A stretch of 6,896 nt of DNA from an uncultured Ruminococcus sp. (GCA_946404705.1 CAMJES010000117.1:1-6896), one strand, 5' to 3'. Counted from the stretch's first letter, positions 1 to 5,350 are shown. Notes: a model not told the origin generated them from the letters alone. Numbers and translations are program-made.

Positions 1-43
1 ACCGAGATCTACACTCTTTCCCTACACGACGCTCTTCCGATCT
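1..43 (+). other. Illumina TruSeq P5/Read 1 adapter remnant (artefact)
   Basis: These bases match the last 43 bases of the Illumina universal adapter, from the end of the P5 flow-cell sequence through the Read 1 primer to its terminal GCTCTTCCGATCT; only the first 15 bases of the full 58-base oligo are absent. The junction is exact, and genuine lysS coding sequence starts at base 44. The adapter happens to be open in the lysS frame and reads LFPYTTLFRS just before the real protein, so an automatic gene caller could attach an artificial N-terminus. The match is from memory of the adapter sequence. Confidence 0.98.
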
Positions 44-1027
44 CCCGATGTTGCAGACACATTCAAGAAGCGTTCGAAGATCATTTCCTGCATTCGCCGT
101 TATCTTGACGGTCAGGGCTTTATGGAGGTCGAAACTCCGATGCTCGTTTCCAACGCAGGCGGTGCGGCTGCGCGTCCGTTCGACACGCATTACAATGCGC
201 TTGATGAAGATGTTAAGCTGAGAATTTCGCTGGAGCTTTACTTAAAGCGTCTTATCGTTGGCGGACTGGAGAGAGTTTACGAGATCGGACGAGTTTTCCG
301 CAACGAGGGTGTTGACGCTCGTCACAACCCCGAATTCACGCTTATGGAGCTTTATCAGGCTTACACCGACTACCACGGAATGATGGATCTCACCGAGAAT
401 ATGTTCCGCTATCTTGCAAACGAGGTCTGCGGCACGACTACTATTCCTTACGGTGAGAATATGCTTGACCTTGGAAAGCCGTTTGAACGTCTTACAATGA
501 CCGAGGCTGTAAAGAAGTATTCGGGCGTTGATTTTGATCAGATCAACACGCTTGAAGAGGCTCGTGCTATTGCAAAGGAGAAGCACGTTGCTTTTGAAGA
601 ACGCCACGCAAAGGGTGATATCCTCAATCTTTTCTTTGAGGAATTTGTTGAGGAGCATCTTATTCAGCCGACATTTATCATGGATCATCCCGTTGAGATT
701 TCTCCGCTGACAAAGAGAAAGCCCGACAAGCCGGACTATGTTGAGCGTTTTGAGCTTTTCATCAACGGTTGGGAGATGTGCAACGCTTACTCCGAGCTTA
801 ACGACCCGATCGACCAGCGTGAGCGTTTCATTGCGCAGGAAGAACAGCTCAAAAAGGGTGATGAAGAGGCAAACCGCATTGATGAGGATTTCCTCCGTGC
901 GCTTGAGATCGGTATGCCCCCGACGGGCGGTATCGGTTACGGCATTGACAGACTTGTTATGCTGCTTACAAATTCGCCTGCTATTCGCGATGTTTTGCTT
1001 TTCCCGACGATGAAGTCGCTGGACTGA
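44..1027 (+). CDS. lysS: Lysyl-tRNA synthetase, class II, 5'-truncated
   Basis: Cytoplasmic enzyme that charges tRNA-Lys with lysine using ATP. The 327 residues present are the class II catalytic domain. Motif 1 ends in GFMEVETPML followed by GGAAARPF (about residues 25-44), motif 2 is FRNEG...RHNPEFTLMELY (about 85-104), and motif 3 is GGIGYGIDRL (about 295-304). Bacterial LysRS is usually about 490-505 residues, so roughly the first 170, carrying the OB-fold anticodon-binding domain, lie beyond the contig edge. The frame is open and family-like from base 44, so the in-frame ATG at 122, inside motif 1, is an internal methionine and not the start. The stop is TGA, followed by a second in-frame TAA one base later in another frame only. 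A strong terminator follows directly. No upstream regulation is visible. The identification is secure; only the 5' end is missing. Confidence 0.97.
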   Translation, partial: PDVADTFKKRSKIISCIRRYLDGQGFMEVETPMLVSNAGGAAARPFDTHYNALDEDVKLRISLELYLKRLIVGGLERVYEIGRVFRNEGVDARHNPEFTLMELYQAYTDYHGMMDLTENMFRYLANEVCGTTTIPYGENMLDLGKPFERLTMTEAVKKYSGVDFDQINTLEEARAIAKEKHVAFEERHAKGDILNLFFEEFVEEHLIQPTFIMDHPVEISPLTKRKPDKPDYVERFELFINGWEMCNAYSELNDPIDQRERFIAQEEQLKKGDEEANRIDEDFLRALEIGMPPTGGIGYGIDRLVMLLTNSPAIRDVLLFPTMKSLD

Positions 1028-1035
1028 TAAAATTT

Positions 1036-1070
1036 ATTCCCTTGCTTGTTTAACAGGCAAGGGAATTTTT
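1036..1070 (+). terminator. Intrinsic terminator of lysS, possibly shared with the toxin operon
   Basis: A 12-bp stem with one G-T wobble (TTCCCTTGCTTG at 1037-1048 against CAGGCAAGGGAA at 1054-1065) closes a 5-base loop and is followed by five T. It begins 9 bases after the lysS stop. The convergent toxin gene ends at 1081, and read on the minus strand the same stem is followed by a weaker T-rich stretch (AATAAATTTT), so it may stop transcription from both sides. Confidence 0.9.
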
Positions 1071-1080
1071 GTTCAAAAAA

Positions 1081-1404
1081 TCAAGATATTTCATTTTTCA
1101 GAAGTGAGATCCAATCCCGTCTTGAATGCTGAAAGCGAATGACGGAAACTGTTTTTGTATCCTCATGAACAATATAAAAAGCCATATAATTATTCACAAG
1201 CTGAAATCTAACACCGCTTGAAGCAAGTATGCTGTCACGAACAAGCGGATTGATGTAAGGCGTTTCGGCTAAAGCACAGATTTTTTCATCTACGGCATCA
1301 AGCAGCCTGTTTGCCGCTTCTTTATTCATAAGAGTATCGGAGATATACAAAGCCGCTGTGCGTATATCCTGTAAAGCAGATTTGGTTAAAACAAGTTTAT
1401 ACAT
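1081..1404 (-). CDS. RelE/ParE-family toxin of a type II toxin-antitoxin pair
   Basis: A 107-residue protein of the usual size for the ParE/RelE fold. The N-terminus YKLVLTKSALQDI followed by a helical pair (about residues 10-45), then a strand-rich C-terminal half with GVRFQLVNNYMAFYIVHED (64-82) and VSVIRFQHSRRDW (86-98), matches the family pattern of G-x-R, an NY-x-x-FY strand and a basic final strand. RelE members act as ribosome-dependent mRNA interferases and ParE members poison gyrase; the sequence alone does not settle which applies here, though the layout resembles the ParE side. The ATG shares one base with the TAA of the antitoxin gene (TAATG), so it is almost certainly translated by coupling; its own ribosome site is weak. 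The final codons end just short of the hairpin shared with lysS. Family call is firm, molecular target unknown. Confidence 0.85.
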   Translation of the reverse strand: MYKLVLTKSALQDIRTAALYISDTLMNKEAANRLLDAVDEKICALAETPYINPLVRDSILASSGVRFQLVNNYMAFYIVHEDTKTVSVIRFQHSRRDWISLLKNEIS

Positions 1405-1667
1405 TATCCGTTAATCTCATTTCTAATGCTGTCGAGTCCCTCACGGAAAGGAACAACATCTCCGCCGCGGTCATCCTGCAAGCCTTTTTCGAGGAGTGCA
1501 TACAGTTCGAGTTTACCTTTAAGCAGTTCGTAAGTTTCAATACTCATAACTGCAAGGTCACCCTTTCCGTTTTGGGTGATGAACACAGGTTCTGAATATT
1601 CGTGACAAAATTCGGAAATTTCATTGTAGCAATTGCGCAGATCTGCTGATGGTCTGATCGTTGGCAT
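1404..1667 (-). CDS. Phd/YefM-family antitoxin
   Basis: An 87-residue antitoxin expected to bind and neutralise the downstream toxin and to repress its own promoter. The N-terminal part MPTIRPSADLRN...EPVFITQNGKGDLAVMSIETYELL (residues 1-49) is the Phd/YefM DNA-binding signature: an S-x-x-L-R-N-like helix, then ITQNGKGDLAVMS and the ETYE helix. The acidic C-terminal half, ending in FREGLDSIRNEING, is the likely toxin-binding tail. The start is ATG at 1667, with GGAGGTG ending six bases upstream (1674-1680). A longer reading from a TTG at 1718 can be discarded because that TTG is the -35 box of the promoter. The gene comes first in the operon, which is usual when the antitoxin must be in excess. 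Confidence 0.88.
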   Translation of the reverse strand: MPTIRPSADLRNCYNEISEFCHEYSEPVFITQNGKGDLAVMSIETYELLKGKLELYALLEKGLQDDRGGDVVPFREGLDSIRNEING

Positions 1668-1681
1668 AACACCACCTCCAT

Positions 1682-1710
1682 ATATCAATATTATATCGCA
1701 ATATTGATAT
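1682..1710. promoter_or_regulatory. Probable autoregulatory operator of the toxin-antitoxin pair
   Basis: A perfect 11-bp inverted repeat, ATATCAATATT (1682-1692) and AATATTGATAT (1700-1710), separated by 7 bases. The left arm covers part of the -10 box and the predicted start point, and the right arm fills the promoter spacer. Phd/YefM antitoxins typically bind palindromes over their own promoter, so bound protein would block RNA polymerase. The repeat is seen directly; binding by this antitoxin is inferred. Confidence 0.75.
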
Positions 1711-1718
1711 TTAGTCAA
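1690..1718 (-). promoter_or_regulatory. Sigma-A promoter of the toxin-antitoxin operon
   Basis: On the minus strand TTGACT (1718-1713) is separated by exactly 17 bases from TATAAT (1695-1690), which is a near-perfect vegetative promoter. Transcription should begin near 1683, leaving a leader of about 16 bases that contains the GGAGGTG ribosome site. This placement also fixes the antitoxin start at 1667. Confidence 0.88.
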
Positions 1719-1719
1719 T

Positions 1720-1756
1720 AAAAATTCCCCGAAATCGAGTTTCGAGGGAATTTTTT
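1720..1756 (-). terminator. Terminator of the transglutaminase-like gene (bidirectional shape)
   Basis: AAAAATTCCC (1720-1729) pairs with GGGAATTTTT (1746-1755). The stem continues as CGAAA/TTTCG past a single bulged A at 1745 and closes on a loop TCGAG. T-runs follow the hairpin on both strands. It lies 10 bases beyond the stop of the minus-strand gene at 1766 and only one base from the -35 box of the toxin-antitoxin promoter, so it should insulate that promoter from readthrough. Confidence 0.85.
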
Positions 1757-1765
1757 GTGCAGATA

Positions 1766-3103
1766 TCAGAACTTTATGCGAATATAGTCATTGCCGATTT
1801 TATAGCTGCTATATGAGATTATACCGTCTTTCTTAGCCTGTTTCAGATACTTTTCAAGTGTTTCAGTTGAGGAAGTATTAAAGGTGAGATAACCGTAGCC
1901 GTAGTCTTTTGCTTTCTTTACGGCAAATTTTACAGCGACCTTGAAATTATCGTAGGACTTCAGAAAATCCTTTTGGAAAGCTAACGAAAGTGCTTTCTTG
2001 CTTCTATCTGCAGGCTTTGCATCGGCAGTTGGAATACCTTTGGGGAATTGCTGCTCGCCATTGCCTTTGGGGGAAATTTTTTCATTTTCTTGAACTCCCC
2101 TTAACTTTCGGTATTCAGAATCTAATAAGAATGAATAATCCGTACCCCATAAAGTATCTACATTATACCACACATTGCCGATAGCTACTTTGTTCCAGCC
2201 ATGCGCAGAAATTCCTCCTGCATAACCTCCTGAAGTACCATAGGGCATACCACAGCTGTGACAAAGCAAATTAAAGGCATCGATATAGCCGCCGGTAACG
2301 GCATTTTTTTCAAAAAAAGCTCCCACAAGATTATTACGGTTCGTTGTTTTCTTAGAGAAATTCAAACCGGCATTATCCATAACATAATTAAGAGCTGCTT
2401 CGTAGAAGCCTTTAGAGGTCGTTACACCGTCTTGTTCAAGTTTATTCTTAAAATCACTTACTAAATTGGCGATCTTCTTATCATTTGCGGCTATCTGCCC
2501 GTTTGTCATGGTTGAAGTCAGTGTAATAGAAAGCTTGATAGGCGATGCTCCGTCTGCTTCTACTTTCTTTGTCATAAGTTTTCCGTTCTTGTAATATTTT
2601 TCATCATAAATATCTGTATATTTTGCATCATGTTCTTCTAAATAATACAAATACGGACATTCATGTGCAATAATATATAATATATAGCCTATATTATAGG
2701 TTCTGTCATATTCCGACAGCCTAAAACCTTTTGAAGGGTCATAAAAATAGTTACCCTTAAGAATGGCCGGAGAAACGATGATCTCGATCTGTTTATTCTT
2801 ATTCACCCTGCGGTTCTCATGAAGCAGGTTATAAAAATATACATAAGTATCAAGGGCATCTTCCTTTTCTTTTGTTCTGGACAGATTTGCATAGTAATAA
2901 TAGGAATACGGATAAGCATTTCCCCATTTGTCAAGGACTGTGTAGCCTTCATTGTCGTTGTAGTTTACGGCGGTGCTTTCAGATACGGAAACCGAAGTTG
3001 CTGCAGTATCCGTTTTAGTTTCCGCTGCTGCTCCTACAGCTGTGGACTGCGCCATTATGATGGCGGCGGTCATCGCAATTGCCTTTGAAAATAATTTTTT
3101 CAT
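1766..3103 (-). CDS. Exported transglutaminase-fold protein lacking the catalytic Cys
   Basis: A 445-residue protein with a clear signal peptide (KK, hydrophobic stretch about residues 8-25, AVGAAA cleavage region) followed by a low-complexity Thr/Ser/Ala linker to about residue 47. A helical region around 75-160 contains HECPYLYYLEE, resembling the D-H-P-x-x-F-x-L segment before many bacterial transglutaminase domains. The core at about 225-320 has the family frame GGYIDAFNLLCHSCGMP, then SAHGWNKV with His301 and VWYNVDTLWG with Asp316. At the position of the nucleophilic Cys (normally V-C-x-G-Y) the protein has VTGGY, so Thr270 replaces it and ordinary transglutaminase or peptidase chemistry is unlikely. 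Residues 370-445 form a separate Lys/Tyr-rich C-terminal region I do not recognise. ATG at 3103 follows AGGGGGT with a 5-base gap. It has its own promoter and terminator. Perhaps a binding or structural surface protein; function unknown. Confidence 0.75.
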   Translation of the reverse strand: MKKLFSKAIAMTAAIIMAQSTAVGAAAETKTDTAATSVSVSESTAVNYNDNEGYTVLDKWGNAYPYSYYYYANLSRTKEKEDALDTYVYFYNLLHENRRVNKNKQIEIIVSPAILKGNYFYDPSKGFRLSEYDRTYNIGYILYIIAHECPYLYYLEEHDAKYTDIYDEKYYKNGKLMTKKVEADGASPIKLSITLTSTMTNGQIAANDKKIANLVSDFKNKLEQDGVTTSKGFYEAALNYVMDNAGLNFSKKTTNRNNLVGAFFEKNAVTGGYIDAFNLLCHSCGMPYGTSGGYAGGISAHGWNKVAIGNVWYNVDTLWGTDYSFLLDSEYRKLRGVQENEKISPKGNGEQQFPKGIPTADAKPADRSKKALSLAFQKDFLKSYDNFKVAVKFAVKKAKDYGYGYLTFNTSSTETLEKYLKQAKKDGIISYSSYKIGNDYIRIKF

Positions 3104-3108
3104 TTTTT

Positions 3109-3115
3109 ACCCCCT
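3109..3115 (-). promoter_or_regulatory. Ribosome binding site of the transglutaminase-like gene
   Basis: AGGGGGT on the minus strand, five bases before the ATG at 3103. It is an unusual G-rich variant of AGGAGG, but well placed, and it supports the start that gives the intact signal peptide. Confidence 0.7.
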
Positions 3116-3140
3116 ATAAAATATAAAAGATTACAATTAT

Positions 3141-3169
3141 ATTGTAACATATTGTCGCCTTTTTATCAA
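3141..3169 (-). promoter_or_regulatory. Sigma-A promoter of the transglutaminase-like gene
   Basis: On the minus strand TTGATA (3169-3164), a 17-base spacer and TACAAT (3146-3141). The predicted start point near 3134 gives a leader of about 30 bases before the ATG. A palindrome TTACAAT-TAT-ATTGTAA (3131-3147) covers the -10 box and start point, and an imperfect dyad TAGTGTAA/TTGCACTA (3174-3195) lies just upstream of the -35 box; either could be a regulator site. Confidence 0.75.
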
Positions 3170-3243
3170 GGTATAGTGTAAAAGCTATTGCACTAATTTT
3201 CCTAAATTTCGGTTTAACTTTTTGTGCGGTTTTTATAAACAGC

Positions 3244-3279
3244 AAAAAGCCTGACCCCAAACGGGATCAGGCTTTTTTT
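3244..3279 (-). terminator. Strong bidirectional terminator ending the DUF378-LCP-SLOG operon
   Basis: AAAAAGCCTGA (3244-3254) pairs perfectly with TCAGGCTTTTT (3267-3277), continued by CCC/GGG past one mismatch and a 4-base loop AAAC. T-runs flank it on either strand. It starts 12 bases after the stop codon of the minus-strand gene that ends at 3292, and no comparable terminator is seen between the three genes upstream of it. Confidence 0.92.
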
Positions 3280-3291
3280 GATAGGTTTTTA

Positions 3292-3501
3292 TCAGCTATG
3301 GCTGTTTACGACGCTGTCTTCTCTGAAAAGAAGCGATATGCACCATACTGCTGCGAGCGCAACAAGGATATAAAGTACACGGCTTATTACTGCGCCGGTT
3401 CCGCCGAAGAGCCATGCGATAAGGTCAAAGCGGAATATTCCGACAAGTCCCCAGTTGAGTCCGCCGATAATAAGCAGCGTTAAAGCGATTTTATCCCACA
3501 T
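3292..3501 (-). CDS. DUF378 small membrane protein (YuzA-like)
   Basis: A 69-residue protein with two membrane helices, about residues 5-22 and 40-59, and the DUF378 hallmark GGLNWGLVG (13-21) followed by FDLIAWLFGG (25-34). It fits the family in length apart from a short polar tail, REDSVVNSHS. Members are common in Firmicutes, including YuzA of Bacillus subtilis; no biochemical role is established to my knowledge. The start is ATG at 3501 with AAAGGAA (3509-3515) seven bases upstream. It follows the LCP gene by 61 bases with only a weak AACC/GGTT hairpin between them, so I infer it is the last gene of that operon, although an internal promoter cannot be excluded. Confidence 0.88.
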   Translation of the reverse strand: MWDKIALTLLIIGGLNWGLVGIFRFDLIAWLFGGTGAVISRVLYILVALAAVWCISLLFREDSVVNSHS

Positions 3502-3562
3502 AATGCTGTTCCTTTCAAAAGTTTATCAAACCCCGAGGTTAGCTTATGCAGAATTTGCGGTT

Positions 3563-4516
3563 TTATTCAACTGTGACGTTTGAGTTTTCGTTCAGAACCA
3601 AAAGCTCCGGAAGCGTTGCGAGAAATTTTTCGTCAAGGACATAATGTCCGTTTTCGTCTGTTGTGCCGCTTGAAAGGATAAATGTTGACAATTTTTCCGA
3701 ATTTTTGATGACGTATTTCATCGCTTTTTTGACTTCGTCATAATCGTATGCGGTGATATCCGTGTCGATATCGGAGTTTATGACTGCAACAAAATAATCG
3801 TCAAGATTATTCGCAAAGCTTGCCGAATTTGAAGTGCCTTTCGTCACGAGGTCATTGATCGCAACGCCGAGGCATTTTGCGCGGTATTCTTCGCCCTGCG
3901 TATAATTTGGATATGTAAGCACCTTTCTAAGATTTGTCGAATCGAGGAACTGTCTGCCTGCTTTGAGGACGGTCGCTTCGCCTGTATCGGGGTTGTCATA
4001 GACGAGGTTATACGGGATATCATAGTCAATTCCGCCAAAAATATCGGCAATGACTGAAAAGCTTGAACGGTTGAATTTAATATATTTGTCGATTTTGAGG
4101 TTCAGGCAGGTTTCGGCTGCCGCAACGGCTTTTTTGGTGCCGCCGTTGCGGTAGATATTATAGATAGTGTCCTCTTCGCCGTCCAAAGTGACGCTCGTAT
4201 TGCTTGGTATCGGCAGGAAGACGAACTGGCTTTCGGTCGGGATAAATCTTGCGACAAGGAAGCAGCTTCCGCTTTCGCGCTTTTCCGCGTCAAGGATAAG
4301 CAGGGCGGTTCTTGCGTCCTCGGCGGTAGGGGTATAATCCCCGAGTACGGTCATAGGTTCGAGTTGGATATTCTCGGCAGAGTTGCCCGAGCTGTTTTTA
4401 TCATCGTCCGAGAATACTTTTGAATATGCAAAATAACATATTATCGTTGTTACGATAAGCGTGAAAAAAATTGTTATTATATAGGTAAGAACTATTTTTG
4501 AAGATTTTTTTGCCAT
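3563..4516 (-). CDS. Divergent LytR-CpsA-Psr (LCP) family membrane protein
   Basis: A 317-residue protein with a short basic N-terminus, one membrane helix (about residues 8-30) and an extracellular domain. LCP enzymes transfer polymers such as teichoic acid or capsule from polyprenyl carriers to peptidoglycan. Family landmarks are IYNIYRNGGTKKAVAAAETCLNLKIDKYIKFN (119-149, the A-Y-x-x-G-G...V-E-x-x-L-x-I-x-I-D-x-Y-V-K-x-N block), IADIFGGIDYDIP (156-168) and LKAGRQFLD (184-192). The residues expected to bind the lipid pyrophosphate look lost: S-I-P-R-D is LPIPSNT (101-107), and the R-x-R...D...R-x-x-R-Q segment has become TYPNYTQGEEYRAK (201-214). The catalytic role is therefore doubtful, and a regulatory or binding role is possible. 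ATG at 4516 follows AAAGGAG (4523-4529) by six bases. It lies 58 bases after the SLOG gene. Confidence 0.75.
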   Translation of the reverse strand: MAKKSSKIVLTYIITIFFTLIVTTIICYFAYSKVFSDDDKNSSGNSAENIQLEPMTVLGDYTPTAEDARTALLILDAEKRESGSCFLVARFIPTESQFVFLPIPSNTSVTLDGEEDTIYNIYRNGGTKKAVAAAETCLNLKIDKYIKFNRSSFSVIADIFGGIDYDIPYNLVYDNPDTGEATVLKAGRQFLDSTNLRKVLTYPNYTQGEEYRAKCLGVAINDLVTKGTSNSASFANNLDDYFVAVINSDIDTDITAYDYDEVKKAMKYVIKNSEKLSTFILSSGTTDENGHYVLDEKFLATLPELLVLNENSNVTVE

Positions 4517-4536
4517 AAAAAACTCCTTTTATCGTA

Positions 4537-4565
4537 TTGCCAAACGGTCGCTGCGGTGGTATAAT
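4537..4565 (+). promoter_or_regulatory. Strong predicted promoter antisense to the SLOG gene
   Basis: On the plus strand TTGCCA (4537-4542), a 17-base spacer and TATAAT (4560-4565), with the extended -10 dinucleotide TG at 4557-4558. It lies in the 58-base gap between two minus-strand genes and faces the opposite way, so RNA from about 4572 would run antisense into the 3' end of the gene at 4575-5147. No gene with a ribosome site begins downstream on the plus strand until the racemase at 5368. Prediction from sequence only. Confidence 0.55.
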
Positions 4566-4574
4566 GTTTATATG

Positions 4575-5147
4575 TCAAAAGAACGACAGCTTGACAGACG
4601 AATTTTTTGCGTCCTCTGCGACATTGCGGATCTTTGATATGTTTATGACCCTTACTTCGATGCCTGCGTTTTCGGCAAGGCGGATAGTCTGACCCGTGCC
4701 GCTGCGGTAGTCGTCAACTGCGGCGATAAGCCTTGATGAATTGTCTATCATAAATTGGTTTCGCTGCTGCATACAGCCTTTGTGGTATTTTTCGCTGATA
4801 TAAACAGTCTTGTCCGCTTCGTTCAAAATGCAGCCGTAGATGAATTTCTCGTAGTTTTTGAGGTTTTTCGGCTGCGCTCTGTACGGGATCGCTGCGACAA
4901 GCTTTATCTTTGGGTCTTTGCGTTTCATATCGAGAACAAGCTCGCCTGCGATAAGGTCGATACCTCGTGCAAGGCCTGTTATAAAGCAGGTGTAACTGTC
5001 GTCAACGGCGGCCGCTATCTCCTGATAAAGCAGCGACTTTATTACTCCCATTATCGGAGAGGAAATATTTCCGCCGTCGGGCAGCTTTTCGGGGCGGTGG
5101 CCGGAAAAGCAGACGGTTTTTTCTTTTGGGATAATGAATTCGGACAT
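4575..5147 (-). CDS. YpsA-like SLOG-family protein (DUF1273)
   Basis: A 190-residue cytoplasmic protein of the SLOG superfamily, Rossmann-like proteins related to DprA and LOG that are thought to bind nucleotides or nucleotide-derived ligands. Landmarks are TVCFSGHRPEKLP (residues 11-23), a first-strand signature typical of DUF1273, then CFITGLARGIDLIAGE (54-69), the G-x-A-R-G-x-D loop shared with DprA, and HKGCMQQRNQFMIDNSSRLIAAVDDYRSGTGQTI (122-155), with the R-N-x-x-M-x-D motif and a glycine-rich turn. Length is normal for the family. B. subtilis YpsA has been linked to growth and division, but no defined reaction is known. ATG at 5147 follows GGAG (5155-5158) by seven bases and a TGATATAAT promoter. 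It is the first gene of the probable operon with the LCP and DUF378 genes; a functional link among the three is inferred from position only. Confidence 0.88.
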   Translation of the reverse strand: MSEFIIPKEKTVCFSGHRPEKLPDGGNISSPIMGVIKSLLYQEIAAAVDDSYTCFITGLARGIDLIAGELVLDMKRKDPKIKLVAAIPYRAQPKNLKNYEKFIYGCILNEADKTVYISEKYHKGCMQQRNQFMIDNSSRLIAAVDDYRSGTGQTIRLAENAGIEVRVINISKIRNVAEDAKNSSVKLSFF

Positions 5148-5169
5148 AATTTTTCTCCATACAGATAAT

Positions 5170-5178
5170 ATTATATCA
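5170..5178 (-). promoter_or_regulatory. Extended -10 promoter of the SLOG-LCP-DUF378 operon
   Basis: On the minus strand TGA-TATAAT (5178-5170) is a consensus extended -10 element. Transcription would begin near 5163, about 15 bases before the ATG at 5147. No good TTGACA-like -35 lies 16-18 bases upstream (the best is GTATTA or TATTAA), which is tolerated by extended -10 promoters. Confidence 0.65.
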
Positions 5179-5222
5179 AGGGAACCGCTGATTAATACGT
5201 TTCAGCTGTTTTCAAAATGTCT

Positions 5223-5237
5223 ATGTCAGAATGACAT
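5223..5237. promoter_or_regulatory. Short dyad in the divergent SLOG/racemase intergenic region
   Basis: ATGTCA-GAA-TGACAT is a perfect 6-bp dyad with a 3-base centre, in the 220-base gap between the two divergent genes. A further AATGTC half-site lies at 5216-5221. It sits about 45 bases upstream of the SLOG -10 box and 130 bases before the racemase start, so it could be an operator, but no regulator is identified. I found no convincing -35/-10 pair for the racemase gene in the rest of this gap. Confidence 0.3.
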
Positions 5238-5350
5238 TAAAGGCAGGAAACTCGTACATTTCGGGGGACGGCGAAACGAACGCAGCGCTTTAATCATTGT
5301 TTTCCAAGATAATTTTAACACATACATTCGGCTTTTGCAACCGGTTTTTT

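Noticed and set aside
122..124. ATG at 122 as the start of lysS
   Set aside because: The 26 codons before it (from base 44) already read as conserved LysRS sequence leading into motif 1, so this is an internal Met of a truncated gene.
242..688. Minus-strand open frame inside lysS
   Set aside because: It lies wholly opposite a conserved gene, has no ribosome site and its translation shows no family features.
1668..1718. TTG at 1718 as an earlier antitoxin start
   Set aside because: The TTG is part of the -35 hexamer, upstream of the predicted transcription start, and has no ribosome site; ATG at 1667 has GGAGGTG at ideal spacing.
4572..4637. Short plus-strand ORF (about 21 codons) after the antisense promoter
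   Set aside because: It starts almost at the predicted transcript 5' end without a ribosome site and overlaps the SLOG gene; not supportable as a gene.
4755..5168. 137-codon plus-strand frame opposite the SLOG gene
   Set aside because: It is a shadow of a clear DUF1273 gene; the translation is Val/Phe-rich without recognisable motifs, and no ribosome site precedes it.
5297..5340. Promoter for alr at TTGTTT or TTTTCC with a TACATT -10
   Set aside because: Matches to consensus are only 3-4 of 6 in each box; other equally poor pairs exist in the same AT-rich stretch.
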